64,000 bases of DNA from NCBI GenBank assembly GCA_031551635.1, contig JAVBNH010000008.1, forward strand, positions 1 to 64,000, written 5' to 3'. Positions 8,393 to 17,803 of the stretch are shown here, in pieces; the first letter of the stretch is position 1; the number at the start of each line of letters is the position of its first letter. A program made the position numbers and the translations under genes. Below the pieces are notes generated by a model, which ran no database searches, was not told the origin of the DNA, and was given only the letters and a program-made list of their open reading frames with translations. The stretch is from JAVBNH01 sp031551635 (GTDB taxonomy: Bacteria > Bacillota > Clostridia > Oscillospirales > Acutalibacteraceae).

Positions 8393-10660
8393 TTACCCTG
8401 TTATTACAGTTATACCCGTAGTATCCCCCTTCAGATTGTAATCAAACAGCTTCCCGTTTTTCCATTCTATATCAACTGTTATATTACCTTTTGCCTTGAG
8501 TCCCCTGACGCTGCCGTTTTTCCAGGCGTCAGGCAGAGCGGGCAGAAGGTAAATTTTATTGCCGTGCGACTGCAGCAGCATTTCCGCGATGCCGCTTGCC
8601 GCGCCGTAATTGCCGTCAATCTGGAAAGGCGGGTGTGCGTCAAACATATTCGGATAAGTGCCTCCCCCGCACATATACAGCGGCATTGTCGCCGAAACGG
8701 GATTAAGCTGCATTTCAATGAGCTTCAGCGCATGATTTCCGTCGTGAAGGCGTGCCCAGAAGTTTATTTTCCACCCAAGACTCCAGCCGGTCCCTCCGTC
8801 ACCGCGTAGCTCAAGGGTTTTTCTGCAGGCTTCCGCAAGTTCCGGTGTCGTATCCGGTGTTATTAAGTCCGCGGGGTGCAGAGCATAAAGATGCGATACA
8901 TGACGATGATGCGGCTCACATTCAATTTCCTCGTCATACCATTCGAGCAGCTGCCCCCCGGAGCCTGTTTTGAAAGGCAGTAGCTTCTCGGCTTGCTCCC
9001 GAATCACATCGGTAAACTGGTCTTTTATGCCGAGTATTTCCGCGCTCTTAATGCAGTTCGCAAATAATTCCTTTATGATAGCCATTGACATGGTTGATGT
9101 TTTCGACACAGCACAGTCAACGCCTTCCGCTTTAAAACGGTTTTCCGGCGAGGTCGCGGGGGCGAATATCAATGCGCCCTTCCCGTCGTCTATGAGCAGA
9201 CTGCTGTAAAAAACAGCGGCTTTTTTTATAATAGGATAAGCGATTTTTTCTAAAAAGTCCTTATCTAGCGTATATTCGTAATGCTCAAAAAGATGACGCG
9301 CCAGCCAACCGCTTGCGAAAGGCCAAAAGGACCAGCAGGCGTTCCCCCGGACAGGTGATGAATGCCGCCAGATATCAACATTGTGATGAACAGTGAAACC
9401 CTCGGCGCCGTAATACATCCTTGCTGTTATTTCGCCGCTTTGCGACAGCTCGCGAACCATTTCTACAAGAGGCAGGTGCATTTCAGGCAGATTGCAGATG
9501 AGTGTCGGGTAGTAGTTCATCTCGGTGTTGATATTAACCGTATAATTGGAATTCCATGGCGGCACAAACTCATTGTTCCAGATTCCCTGTAAATTTGTCG
9601 CCTGCGAATTTTCGCGCGAACCGGCAATGGTCAGGTATCGCCCGAAATTAAACAAAAGAGATATAAGTCCGTTATCATTTTTGTTTTTCTTAAATTCCCT
9701 CAGGCGCTTATCGGTGCCGACTAATTCTTTATTCTGCGAGCCCAAATCAAGCGAAACCCTATCATAGTACCGCTTATAATCGTCAATATGCTCCTGTTTC
9801 AGTTGCTCGTAGTTCCCCTTTATACCATTGAGTTTTTCAAGCACAGCATTTTTATATTCCTTGCCATCAATAAAGGGGTGCCGGTTATAGCCGTTAAAGC
9901 TGCTCTCGCAAGAAAAAGCAAGAGTCACATTCGTTGCCTGTGAAATTTGAAGAGAATTTTCAAGCGATAAGCAGCTTCCATTATTACTCAAAATTTTTAC
10001 CGCACCTCTGAAATGAATCCCCTTATAGCTATCTTCCTCATAATAACGCTGATATTTTTCATTGAATTTAAGATTCGGCTCGCTCTGAGCGGGACATTCG
10101 CCATCCAGACACAGCAAGCCCTGAGCATTAACAAATGAATTACTTTTGAGCGGTGTAGAAAAGAAAATTTTAAAGCTCACCGGCTCACTCGCTCTGATAT
10201 TCATCACCATAGCACCGGCGCACGCGCTCACAAAAATCTCGCGGCTATACATTACACCGCTTTTTTCGTATTTAACTAAAGAAACTGCCGTACTTAAGTC
10301 AAGGCTTCGTTCGTATTTTTCCGCTCTTGCCTTTCCCCTGCCAAAGTCGAGCAGCAAGTCACCGAAGGGCATATAGGCTTGCGAATTATCATTTTGAAAA
10401 TCACTTTCCAGCATTCTCTGCGCAGCGACATATTTCCCCTCGAGCGCAAGCTCCCGCGCCTTTTTGAAAACATTTGAATAGTCTTTGTCACTATAATCCC
10501 TCGGAAATCCCGTCCAGAGCTCGTCATAATTGAGCGAAATAATTTCCTTCGCGGTCTTGCCGTAAACCATAGCGCCTATCTTACCGTTCCCGAGCGGTAA
10601 AGCCTCAACCCATCTGCGTGCATTTTTTGTATAAAAAAGAATATTGCTGTCGTTTGACAT
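8393..10660 (-). CDS. GH95 alpha-L-fucosidase (or alpha-L-galactosidase)
   Basis: The 755-residue protein has GH95 features throughout: the N-terminal beta-domain opening (WVEALPLGNGKIGAMV, 17-32), the NINTEMN catalytic Asn segment (376-382), the acid-bearing SPEN (E506) and the QIDGNYG segment with the probable Asp (D682). In characterised GH95 enzymes an Asn-activated water with an Asp and a Glu acid performs inverting cleavage of alpha-1,2-fucose. There is no signal peptide, so it should act on imported oligosaccharides. Its own promoter lies at 10704-10732. It may target host glycans or plant xyloglucan/RG-I side chains. Confidence 0.9.
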   Translation of the reverse strand: MSNDSNILFYTKNARRWVEALPLGNGKIGAMVYGKTAKEIISLNYDELWTGFPRDYSDKDYSNVFKKARELALEGKYVAAQRMLESDFQNDNSQAYMPFGDLLLDFGRGKARAEKYERSLDLSTAVSLVKYEKSGVMYSREIFVSACAGAMVMNIRASEPVSFKIFFSTPLKSNSFVNAQGLLCLDGECPAQSEPNLKFNEKYQRYYEEDSYKGIHFRGAVKILSNNGSCLSLENSLQISQATNVTLAFSCESSFNGYNRHPFIDGKEYKNAVLEKLNGIKGNYEQLKQEHIDDYKRYYDRVSLDLGSQNKELVGTDKRLREFKKNKNDNGLISLLFNFGRYLTIAGSRENSQATNLQGIWNNEFVPPWNSNYTVNINTEMNYYPTLICNLPEMHLPLVEMVRELSQSGEITARMYYGAEGFTVHHNVDIWRHSSPVRGNACWSFWPFASGWLARHLFEHYEYTLDKDFLEKIAYPIIKKAAVFYSSLLIDDGKGALIFAPATSPENRFKAEGVDCAVSKTSTMSMAIIKELFANCIKSAEILGIKDQFTDVIREQAEKLLPFKTGSGGQLLEWYDEEIECEPHHRHVSHLYALHPADLITPDTTPELAEACRKTLELRGDGGTGWSLGWKINFWARLHDGNHALKLIEMQLNPVSATMPLYMCGGGTYPNMFDAHPPFQIDGNYGAASGIAEMLLQSHGNKIYLLPALPDAWKNGSVRGLKAKGNITVDIEWKNGKLFDYNLKGDTTGITVITG

Positions 10661-10703
10661 ATATAACTCCCCTTTTATTTGTTAATACTAAATTATACCC
10701 AAC

Positions 10704-10732
10704 ATTATAGCTTTATTGGAAAACATAGTCAA
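10704..10732 (-). promoter_or_regulatory. Promoter of the GH95 gene
   Basis: Read on the minus strand, TTGACT (10727-10732) and TATAAT (10704-10709) are 17 bases apart. A second TATAAT-like box sits at 10692-10697. The AAAAGGGGAG ribosome site lies just before the ATG at 10660. Confidence 0.65.
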
Positions 10733-10779
10733 ATATAAATCTCATATTTTAATATTGTGTTAATATCATTGATATTTCA

Positions 10780-10808
10780 TTGAGTTTTTGTTTTTTATAT
10801 GGTATAAA
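10780..10808 (+). promoter_or_regulatory. Promoter of the exonuclease gene
   Basis: TTGAGT (10780-10785) and TATAAA (10803-10808) are 17 bases apart in a very AT-rich stretch. An AAGGG ribosome site at 10829-10833 precedes the ATG at 10842. Together with the GH95 promoter it makes this a divergent control region. Confidence 0.6.
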
Positions 10809-10841
10809 TATAAATTATATATATATTTAAGGGCGTAAGTT

Positions 10842-11693
10842 ATGAATTATGTTATCTTCGATTTGGAATGGAATAATGTTTATTCAAGAAAGCAGAACGG
10901 TTTTATTAATGAAATAATTGAAATAGGCGCGGTCATGCTTGACAGTTCGCTGGAAATCATAGATACTTTTACAATTCTCGTTAAATCTCAGCTTTGCAAA
11001 AAGCTGAACGGCAGGGTAAAGCGGCTGACGCATATTTCTAATGAAGATTTAAAATCCGGTGTTTCATTCTCAAAGGCAATAAAAGAATTTAAAAAGTGGC
11101 TTAGCGACAGAGATTGTGTGTTCCTTTCGTGGGGAAACTCCGACATCAGAACTCTTGTCGATAACCTCTTAATCTTTTTAGAAATCAAAAGGATTCCTTT
11201 TATCGAAAAATATATGGATTTGCAAAAATACTGCCAGACAGTAATGAATATCAATGAAGCGAATCAAATAGGGCTCAGCGCTTCGGCACTCCAGCTCGGC
11301 ATCGACATAAGTGAATTTTCCGCTCACAGGGCGCTTGAGGACTGTCTTATCAGCAGCCGATGCTTTAAAAAGTGCTTTGAGCGAACTATTGTTCCCGAAT
11401 TCATCATGGACTGTAACGATGATTTTTACCGCCGCCTTGAGTTTAAGGTACACAACATCACGAACATCAATAATCCAAAAATTGATAGAAGTAAAATGCT
11501 GTGTGTTTGCGAAAAATGTAACGATAATGCCTTGCAGCTGAGCGACTGGAAAAATGTGAACCAGGTGTTTCGCGCGTTGTTTTTCTGCAAGAACTGCGAA
11601 ACTAACATAATTTGTTTTATGAAGTATAAAGAAACCTATGACAGCGTAAACATTACAACGACACAAAAAAAAGTCGACATTAACGATATTTAA
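10842..11693 (+). CDS. DEDDh 3'-5' exonuclease with C-terminal zinc ribbon
   Basis: The first 175 residues form a DEDDh exonuclease domain: FDLEW carries D7 and E9, a D101 lies in GNSDIRTL, and the last motif is H162-x4-D167. This is the RNase T / Pol III epsilon / ERI-1 superfamily, which removes 3' nucleotides from DNA or RNA with two metal ions. The C-terminal part has two cysteine knuckles (C-V-C-E-K-C at 221-226 and C-K-N-C at 249-252), probably a zinc ribbon for nucleic-acid or protein binding. The KapD-like group is the nearest I can name. Substrate unknown. Confidence 0.8.
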   Translation: MNYVIFDLEWNNVYSRKQNGFINEIIEIGAVMLDSSLEIIDTFTILVKSQLCKKLNGRVKRLTHISNEDLKSGVSFSKAIKEFKKWLSDRDCVFLSWGNSDIRTLVDNLLIFLEIKRIPFIEKYMDLQKYCQTVMNINEANQIGLSASALQLGIDISEFSAHRALEDCLISSRCFKKCFERTIVPEFIMDCNDDFYRRLEFKVHNITNINNPKIDRSKMLCVCEKCNDNALQLSDWKNVNQVFRALFFCKNCETNIICFMKYKETYDSVNITTTQKKVDINDI

Positions 11694-11727
11694 TAATTTT
11701 AGAATGGTATAAACCGGGGGATTATTT

Positions 11728-14643
11728 GTGGATAAGAAATTTATTAGCAAAAAAAACATAGCTGTCTTAATCATAGCCGTAGTCGCGGTTTTGGTTATTT
11801 GGGTGGTTTCTGATAATACTCGTTTTGATTCACTTCTAAATTTTTTCGATTTCACAAGGAACGCTCCCGCGAGCGGCGAGGAAAACACTACGATTTCAAG
11901 CAATATCAACCCCCAAAAGACAGTGGTACAGGACACTGCCGCCATTTGGCTGCGCGAGGGAACTGATTTTCCGGGAACCTCGACACACACAATGGAGCAG
12001 ATAAAATCAATTATCGACGGCGTTTTTTCAAAGCTTACGAATGATTATATCGATACGGTTTTTGTCGAGCTGCCGGTAGATTTTGAAAAATTCGCCGAAT
12101 TTGACTCGGTTTTATATATCCTTGAAAAGGCTAAGTCTGCCGAAATGAAATCCGCTGTAGCATTAAAATCAGAGCTTTTATACCATGAGGGAACACTCGC
12201 GCCGAACAGTGACAAGCTGGCGGCTATTTCACTCAGATACAACCCCGACTCCTTTATTTTATTAGGGCTTGACAATTTGCCACAGACAAAAAAGGCATAT
12301 GACGAGATTAATGTACATGCTCTGAGCGACTCTGTTAAAGCTTTGGTTGCTCTTGTTAAGGCTAATAATTCCGACGCGAAGCTAGGTGCGGACATTAATG
12401 CTGTATGGGCGAATAAAACTACCGCGAATCCTTACGGCACGAACACAAAGAGCAGCCGTCAATCGCTTTATGACTACAATGCCGATACGATGTCTTGGGC
12501 AAAAGAGGGTATTTTTGACTTCCTTTATCTCGGTGAAGGGCTCAGCACAACAAGCACTGAGCTTATAATGAATGACATTCTCACCTGGTGGGACATTGTT
12601 CTGCGCGACTCGGCAAGCGTTGGAGTGCTCGGGATTAACACCGGGAATATTGCCGAAAGTGAACTGCTAAGCCAAATTAAAATGGTTCCGTCCCTGAGCT
12701 CCTTCAGCGGCTTCTGCTTTAACTCGTATAATTCACTATATCTCAACGAGTCAGTAAAAAATAAATATACTGAATATATGAAGGCAAAATCAGCGGCGAG
12801 CCTTAATGTCGGTGAGCTTGTTGTTTCGCGTCCGCCCAGTGACAATACCGTCACGAACGAGTCCGCAATAACCTTCGCAGGCAACTCTGACCCAAATCTG
12901 CCGCTGTACTTCAATAATCAGGAGATTCCGCGCAGCAAGCTGGGTATATTTTCATTTGATGTCACTTTAAATCCCGGTGAAAATAAATTTACTTTTACTC
13001 ATAATAATGTGTCCAAGGTTTATACAGTCAATTATAACTTCGATATACTCACAAATGTTGAGCCTAAGGGTAAAACAGAGGCTGTCGGCGGAACAATTAT
13101 CGAAATAGCGGCGTTATGCCACAAGGATGCAAGCGTTTATGCTCAGATTTCAGGCACTAAGGTTCCGATGAGAGCTACAGGCAGTAATTATTTTAAACAG
13201 AGCGCAGCGAAGAGTGATTTCGCGACATTTATCGGGACATACACCATGCCTGAAGCCGACAAAGGCGCGAACCTTGGTAAAATCACGGTATATGCCAGCC
13301 TGAGCGGCAAGAGCGACAAGCTAGAGGGCGGCTCGGTTATTGTTGTGCCTGAGCTTACAAGCGGTGCGGTCTCCCAGCTGACTATTAAGCCGACAACCTA
13401 CAAATCACTGTACGAAATAAAATCCTATCCCCTGAAAACAGCCTACAGTAATCACAATCTCGGCAATGCGGTAATGTGCGAGGTGCTCAAGGACTACGGT
13501 GAAACTACTCCTGCAAACATCGCCAACGATTTTTCCGATGTGCTCTATACCCCGCTGATAAAGGGAACCTTTGACTATGTTAAGGGTGTTGTGACATATG
13601 ATGACGAGCTTCATTATATACTTGAGTCTGGCAAAAAGATTTATGCGAAGGACGCGAAAATTATCGCCGAGGGTAATGTTATGCCAAAAAACACCCTCAG
13701 CGTAACCTCATCAGGTACGAATAAAACAACCGATATTGTGATAAAAACCGACTGGCTAGTGCCGACTAACAGCCTGCTTTCGCCCCAGCAATACTATATG
13801 GGCTATCAGGAAAAGAAGTATAATGTAGACAATTTTACCGCTGAATATCTTGATTTGACATTTTATTACACAAATAAAGCAAGCGGCAATATCAATGTCA
13901 GCGGCAGCAATGTTGTGAGTGAGGCAAGCTTTATTAATGTCGGAAAGGACGACACCGTTACACTCAGACTCAAGCTGAAGAATCCCGGACATTTTTACGG
14001 CTATTCTCTCACACTTGACGACAGCGGCGCATATCGCATTTCGATTAAAAACCGCAGTGAGGATTTGAAAAACAAGGTTATTATGCTTGACCCCGGCCAC
14101 GGCGGAAACGACCCCGGCGCGATAGGTATATATAATACTATTTTTGAGAGCTCGCTGAATATTTCTATCGCGAGAAAAACCAAAGCATTCCTTGAATCAA
14201 TGGGCGCGACAGTAGTTATGACAAGAAGCGGCGACACAACACTCTCGCTTGATGAGAGGCAGCTCCTCGCGCGAACAAGCAAGGCGGATTTATTCATCGC
14301 AATTCATAACGACGCCTCGACCTCAGGGATAAATTCCGGTACGCACACCTTCTATTACTCACCCTTTTCTAAGGCTCTCGCGACATCCGTTCAGGGTTAC
14401 ACCGTCGCGGCTTACCGAAACGGAATATTTACGCCGGATATGCCTGAATACGCGAGTATCGATCTCGGCTCAAAGTTCTATCCCTTCGCGGTTACAAGGG
14501 TTGAGGACTGCCCGGCGATACTCATTGAATGCGGCTTCATAACAAACGCCGTTAACCTGAACGCCCTGCTTGTCGATAATAACCAGAACGCGCTGGCTCA
14601 GGCAATAGCCTTCGGCGTAAGGGACTATTTTAAGAATTTTTGA
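11728..14643 (+). CDS. Membrane-anchored N-acetylmuramoyl-L-alanine amidase with N-terminal glycosidase-like domain
   Basis: The 971-residue product starts at a GTG behind a GGGGG ribosome site. Residues 10-28 are a membrane anchor or uncleaved signal. Residues about 65-345 look like a TIM-barrel of the GHL10/DUF4015 glycosidase-like type (distant, judged by eye). A beta-rich middle with SH3-like stretches follows. Residues 782-971 are a clear Amidase_3 domain with zinc ligands H791 (PGHGG), E807 and H860 (IHND) and catalytic E934 (ECGF). It should cleave the bond between MurNAc and the stem peptide outside the membrane. It follows the exonuclease gene by 34 bases. Confidence 0.85.
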   Translation: MDKKFISKKNIAVLIIAVVAVLVIWVVSDNTRFDSLLNFFDFTRNAPASGEENTTISSNINPQKTVVQDTAAIWLREGTDFPGTSTHTMEQIKSIIDGVFSKLTNDYIDTVFVELPVDFEKFAEFDSVLYILEKAKSAEMKSAVALKSELLYHEGTLAPNSDKLAAISLRYNPDSFILLGLDNLPQTKKAYDEINVHALSDSVKALVALVKANNSDAKLGADINAVWANKTTANPYGTNTKSSRQSLYDYNADTMSWAKEGIFDFLYLGEGLSTTSTELIMNDILTWWDIVLRDSASVGVLGINTGNIAESELLSQIKMVPSLSSFSGFCFNSYNSLYLNESVKNKYTEYMKAKSAASLNVGELVVSRPPSDNTVTNESAITFAGNSDPNLPLYFNNQEIPRSKLGIFSFDVTLNPGENKFTFTHNNVSKVYTVNYNFDILTNVEPKGKTEAVGGTIIEIAALCHKDASVYAQISGTKVPMRATGSNYFKQSAAKSDFATFIGTYTMPEADKGANLGKITVYASLSGKSDKLEGGSVIVVPELTSGAVSQLTIKPTTYKSLYEIKSYPLKTAYSNHNLGNAVMCEVLKDYGETTPANIANDFSDVLYTPLIKGTFDYVKGVVTYDDELHYILESGKKIYAKDAKIIAEGNVMPKNTLSVTSSGTNKTTDIVIKTDWLVPTNSLLSPQQYYMGYQEKKYNVDNFTAEYLDLTFYYTNKASGNINVSGSNVVSEASFINVGKDDTVTLRLKLKNPGHFYGYSLTLDDSGAYRISIKNRSEDLKNKVIMLDPGHGGNDPGAIGIYNTIFESSLNISIARKTKAFLESMGATVVMTRSGDTTLSLDERQLLARTSKADLFIAIHNDASTSGINSGTHTFYYSPFSKALATSVQGYTVAAYRNGIFTPDMPEYASIDLGSKFYPFAVTRVEDCPAILIECGFITNAVNLNALLVDNNQNALAQAIAFGVRDYFKNF

Positions 14644-14718
14644 TTCGTTTATTCGCAATGCGATTCCGGCAGCCCTGTCTCCTGATGACTGTAGACTGAT
14701 TCCAGACTCTAGTATAAG

Positions 14719-14961
14719 TTAAAATCGCTGTACATTTGCGCCCATAACCCTTGGGGTTCCGTTGGTGGTGAAGTGCTTGATTATTTTTCTCACCGCGAAC
14801 CATACTACCGCAGATAGATATATGACCGCCGCGCCGACGAACATCAGCGCGTTCGGGACGGATTCGCCTGTGTCCCAGATTATGGTGACACCGTAGCTGA
14901 AAATAAAACCAACAGCGAGAATTAATATAAACTGCAAAACCCAGAAAAATTTCTTTATCAT
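14719..14961 (-). CDS. Small two-helix membrane protein
   Basis: The 80-residue product is read from the ATG at 14961, behind GGGG at 14965-14968; an upstream in-frame start at 14997 lacks a ribosome site. Two hydrophobic stretches (about 4-26 and 35-55) are joined by a short loop, and the tail is basic. I do not recognise a family. It lies downstream of the hairpin at 14999-15029. Confidence 0.55.
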   Translation of the reverse strand: MIKKFFWVLQFILILAVGFIFSYGVTIIWDTGESVPNALMFVGAAVIYLSAVVWFAVRKIIKHFTTNGTPRVMGANVQRF

Positions 14962-14998
14962 AATGACCCCTACACATAAAATTAAATTGTAATGCAAA

Positions 14999-15029
14999 TC
15001 CGCATTATTACTTATTGTAATAATGCGGA
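14999..15029. repeat. Perfect 13-bp inverted repeat (hairpin)
   Basis: Arms TCCGCATTATTAC (14999-15011) and GTAATAATGCGGA (15017-15029) enclose a 5-base loop. On the plus strand it is followed by CATTTTTT, the form of a rho-independent terminator, but the closest plus-strand gene ends 355 bases upstream. On the minus strand it lies in the leader of the 80-aa protein gene, where it could terminate or attenuate transcription. A partial copy of the arm (AATCCGCATTA) lies at 15051-15061. Confidence 0.6.
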
Positions 15030-15160
15030 CATTTTTTATATTTTTATACTAATCCGCATTAAAATAGCTTTTACCTGTCGTTCGCTAATCCTTTTGCTCT
15101 CTTATTGCTTTCTTACAAAAGTGCTCACTCCGTTAGAAGTTTTTTAATGGATGATTAGCA

Positions 15161-16237
15161 TTATAAGGCTTCCGGTCTTTCGCAAGTGGACTTCAGTGTA
15201 TAATGCTCGCCGGACTTTGAGCTGTCGGTGAAGCCAAGCATAATGTCAAGCACATGGTAGCCGAGCTCGCCACTGGCGCGGTGCTTTGTTCCGTTTCTCA
15301 GCGCGTATGCCATGTCCCACACCGCAACGCCGCGGCTGTTCTGGTCATATGGCTTTGTAACCGGAACTTCCATGTAGTCGTCTCTGCCCTTCGCGAGGTA
15401 AACAGGTCCGCCGAAGCCGTTCGGGTCGGGCACCTTAATGCTGCCCTTCGAGCCGTAAATCTCGATGCAGGGATGGGAAGAGGCATACACATCAAAGGAG
15501 GTTGTAATTGTTCCGACAGCGCCGCCGGCAAACTCCATAATACCGTTTATCGTGGTATCAACTTCAACATCAATGACCTTGCCGTATTTTTTCTCACTTG
15601 TTATTGTTCTTGTCGGGAATCCCTTGCTTGTTATACCGCACAGCCTTTTTACGGGTCCGAGCAGGTTAACCATTGCGGTCACATAATACGGTCCCATATC
15701 AAGCATCGGTCCGCCGCCGACAGCATAATAAAATTCCGGGTCCGGATGCCATGTTTCATGACCGTGGCAGAGCATATGAGCCGTAGCGCCGATAGGATCG
15801 CCGATTTCGCCGCTGTCAATAATTTCGCGACAGGTCTGATGCCCCGCGCCGAGGAAAGTGTCAGGCGCAACGCCTATAAGCAGACCCTTTTGCTTCGCGG
15901 TGTCAAAAAGCTCCTTGGCGTTTTCCCTGACAACTGACATGGGTTTTTCGCTATGGGTGTTTTTGCCTGCTTTAAGTGCTTCAATCGCAACGCCGTAATG
16001 CTCCTCAGGACGTGTCAGATTAAGAACAATCTCAACTTCCTCGTCCTTAAACGCATCATACATCGTCTCATAAATTACCGGAACATCGAAACGCTCCGCA
16101 GCGTTTTTCGAACGCTCGGGGATTAGGTCGCAAACACCCTTGAGATAAATTCTGTCTTCAAAAACACTAGTGAGATTGCTCAGATAAATAGGGCTGATAT
16201 TACCGTTACCAATAATCGCGACAACAACTTTTTTCAT
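15161..16237 (-). CDS. Gfo/Idh/MocA family NAD(P)-dependent oxidoreductase
   Basis: The 358-residue product has a Rossmann N-terminus (IIGNGNIS, 8-15) and the hallmark E-K-P at 97-99. The C-terminal alpha/beta domain includes CHGHETWHPDPEFYY and GGGPMLDMGPYY, typical of sugar dehydrogenases acting on glucose-, inositol- or galactose-type substrates. It probably oxidises or epimerises a sugar in the cytoplasm. The ThuA-like gene lies 67 bases upstream on the same strand, and the two families are often found together. The GAAAGGTT ribosome site precedes the ATG at 16237. Confidence 0.85.
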   Translation of the reverse strand: MKKVVVAIIGNGNISPIYLSNLTSVFEDRIYLKGVCDLIPERSKNAAERFDVPVIYETMYDAFKDEEVEIVLNLTRPEEHYGVAIEALKAGKNTHSEKPMSVVRENAKELFDTAKQKGLLIGVAPDTFLGAGHQTCREIIDSGEIGDPIGATAHMLCHGHETWHPDPEFYYAVGGGPMLDMGPYYVTAMVNLLGPVKRLCGITSKGFPTRTITSEKKYGKVIDVEVDTTINGIMEFAGGAVGTITTSFDVYASSHPCIEIYGSKGSIKVPDPNGFGGPVYLAKGRDDYMEVPVTKPYDQNSRGVAVWDMAYALRNGTKHRASGELGYHVLDIMLGFTDSSKSGEHYTLKSTCERPEAL

Positions 16238-16304
16238 AAGATGAATAACCTTTCATTTATTTTCTATATTAAATTATTATGCTGTTTATTGCATATCAAA
16301 ACCT

Positions 16305-17036
16305 TTAATAATTCTTTTTATCGCTGAAGAAATCGCCCGGGTCAAGCTCCTTTTCAAGAGCAATGTCCCTGCCCTCTATAGCCCACAGCATACCTCTGCG
16401 CATCATAATTTCGCTGTTCGGCGAATCGTCAAAAACATTGTCGGTGTGACCAAGAGAGTTATAAAACACTCTGCCGTGCCCCCACATTTTTTTCCAGACC
16501 ACAGGCATTTCGCAGGGTTTATTGCTCGTGTGATAATAGTTCGCGTTCGGAAAATGAGTTGTCGCGAGAACATTCACACAGGGGTCTACATGCAAGTAAT
16601 ACTGCTCGCTGTAAACAGGAAAATCCTCAAGCCCCTCAGTGACAGGGTCAGGATTATCCCTGCAGATATTCACAGTGTAATCGACATGACCGCCCGGGTG
16701 TGAAACCCAGTTGCCGCCGGTTATAAACTGCCACTCGGTATTGACTCTGAAGGAGTCGCACATACCTCCGTGATTTCCCGCCATTCCGACACCGGAAGCT
16801 ACCGCAAAGCTGATATTTTTTGTTAAGTCTCCGTTCAGGTCTCCTCCCGTCCAAATAGGGCATATGAGATGCAGTGACATTAGAAAATCAAGGTCTGCAT
16901 ACGCTTCAAGAGTATCACTGACTGTAACATGGAGACCCTCGCTCTCGAGAATTCTCTTAAAACGCGCGGCAACCATGCTTGGCTCGTGACCGTCCCAGCC
17001 GCCCCAGACTATAAGCGCCTTTTTTTGCTCAGGCAT
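16305..17036 (-). CDS. ThuA-like protein (trehalose utilisation family)
   Basis: I set the start at the ATG at 17036 because AAAGGA lies 9 bases upstream of it; longer starts at 17054 and 17063 would place that site inside the gene. The 243-residue protein has the class-I amidotransferase-like fold of ThuA: IVWGGWDGHEP near the start, GNHGGMCDSF around residue 95, then VWKKMWGHGRVFYNSLGH. ThuA proteins take part in disaccharide catabolism alongside Gfo/Idh/MocA enzymes, matching the neighbour downstream. The exact reaction of the family is poorly known. Confidence 0.8.
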   Translation of the reverse strand: MPEQKKALIVWGGWDGHEPSMVAARFKRILESEGLHVTVSDTLEAYADLDFLMSLHLICPIWTGGDLNGDLTKNISFAVASGVGMAGNHGGMCDSFRVNTEWQFITGGNWVSHPGGHVDYTVNICRDNPDPVTEGLEDFPVYSEQYYLHVDPCVNVLATTHFPNANYYHTSNKPCEMPVVWKKMWGHGRVFYNSLGHTDNVFDDSPNSEIMMRRGMLWAIEGRDIALEKELDPGDFFSDKKNY

Positions 17037-17171
17037 AAAATCAATTCCTTTCATTATTTTCATTATATATAACTAATTTTCAAACATTTTACCACATTTT
17101 ATTTATAATGTAAACAAGATATTGGCAGAAATAATAAAATTTCATATTCAATGTCGTTTGCGAATACTTAT

Positions 17172-17180
17172 TGATACAAT
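17172..17180 (+). promoter_or_regulatory. Extended -10 promoter of the superoxide dismutase gene
   Basis: TGA-TACAAT at 17172-17180 is an extended -10 box. No good -35 hexamer is seen 16-18 bases upstream. The AAGAAGG ribosome site follows at about 17189-17195. Confidence 0.45.
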
Positions 17181-17203
17181 ATATTAAAAAGAAGGCTATT
17201 TTT

Positions 17204-17803
17204 ATGAATAATAATACTTATCCTTTCGTTTTGCCGCCGCTCCCCTATGCTTATGATGCGCTCGAGCCGTTTATTGACAGCGAGACGATGCATTGTCACC
17301 ACGATAAGCATTTTGCGGCTTACATAACAAAGCTGAATACCGCACTGGAGCGATACCCGAATTTGCAAAAATATACTCTCGAACAGTTGCTTACATATCA
17401 AAATACAATACCCGAAACGGTAAAAACCGCCGTTGTCAATAACGGCGGCGGGGTTTATAATCACTTTTTATTTTTTAACAATTTATCCCCTGCAAGCGAG
17501 TCGAATCATCAGCCGTCAGGCAGTCTCTCTGAGGCGATTAAGATTAAATTCGGCAGCTTCGATAATTTTCGAAAAGAATTTACCGCAGCGGCGCTCGATA
17601 TTTTCGGCTCAGGCTGGGTGTGCCTGGGAAACGAGGGAATCACAGGCTTGCAAATACTGAAGCTAAAAAATCAGGAAACCGCGCTTGACTTTGACGCAAA
17701 GCCCATAATTCTGTTCGATGTCTGGGAACATGCGTATTATCTCAAATACAAAAACGAGCGGGAGAGATATGTTAACGCACTTTGGAATATTATCAAGTTT
17801 TAA
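17204..17803 (+). CDS. Iron/manganese superoxide dismutase
   Basis: Read from the ATG at 17204 behind AAGAAGG, the product has 199 residues, the usual length. Metal ligands are H32, H87 (YNHF), D172 and H176 (DVWEHAYYL). It converts superoxide to oxygen and hydrogen peroxide in the cytoplasm. Some usually constant positions differ: the second-shell His after the first ligand is Phe (KHF, residue 37), and the Trp of the N-H-x-x-x-W segment is Phe. The metal cannot be assigned. The last 4 bases overlap the end of the convergent unknown gene. Confidence 0.88.
   Translation: MNNNTYPFVLPPLPYAYDALEPFIDSETMHCHHDKHFAAYITKLNTALERYPNLQKYTLEQLLTYQNTIPETVKTAVVNNGGGVYNHFLFFNNLSPASESNHQPSGSLSEAIKIKFGSFDNFRKEFTAAALDIFGSGWVCLGNEGITGLQILKLKNQETALDFDAKPIILFDVWEHAYYLKYKNERERYVNALWNIIKF

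Noticed and set aside
11178..11990. 270-codon minus-strand frame across the exonuclease and amidase genes
   Set aside because: It lies antisense to two well-supported genes and shows no family motif.
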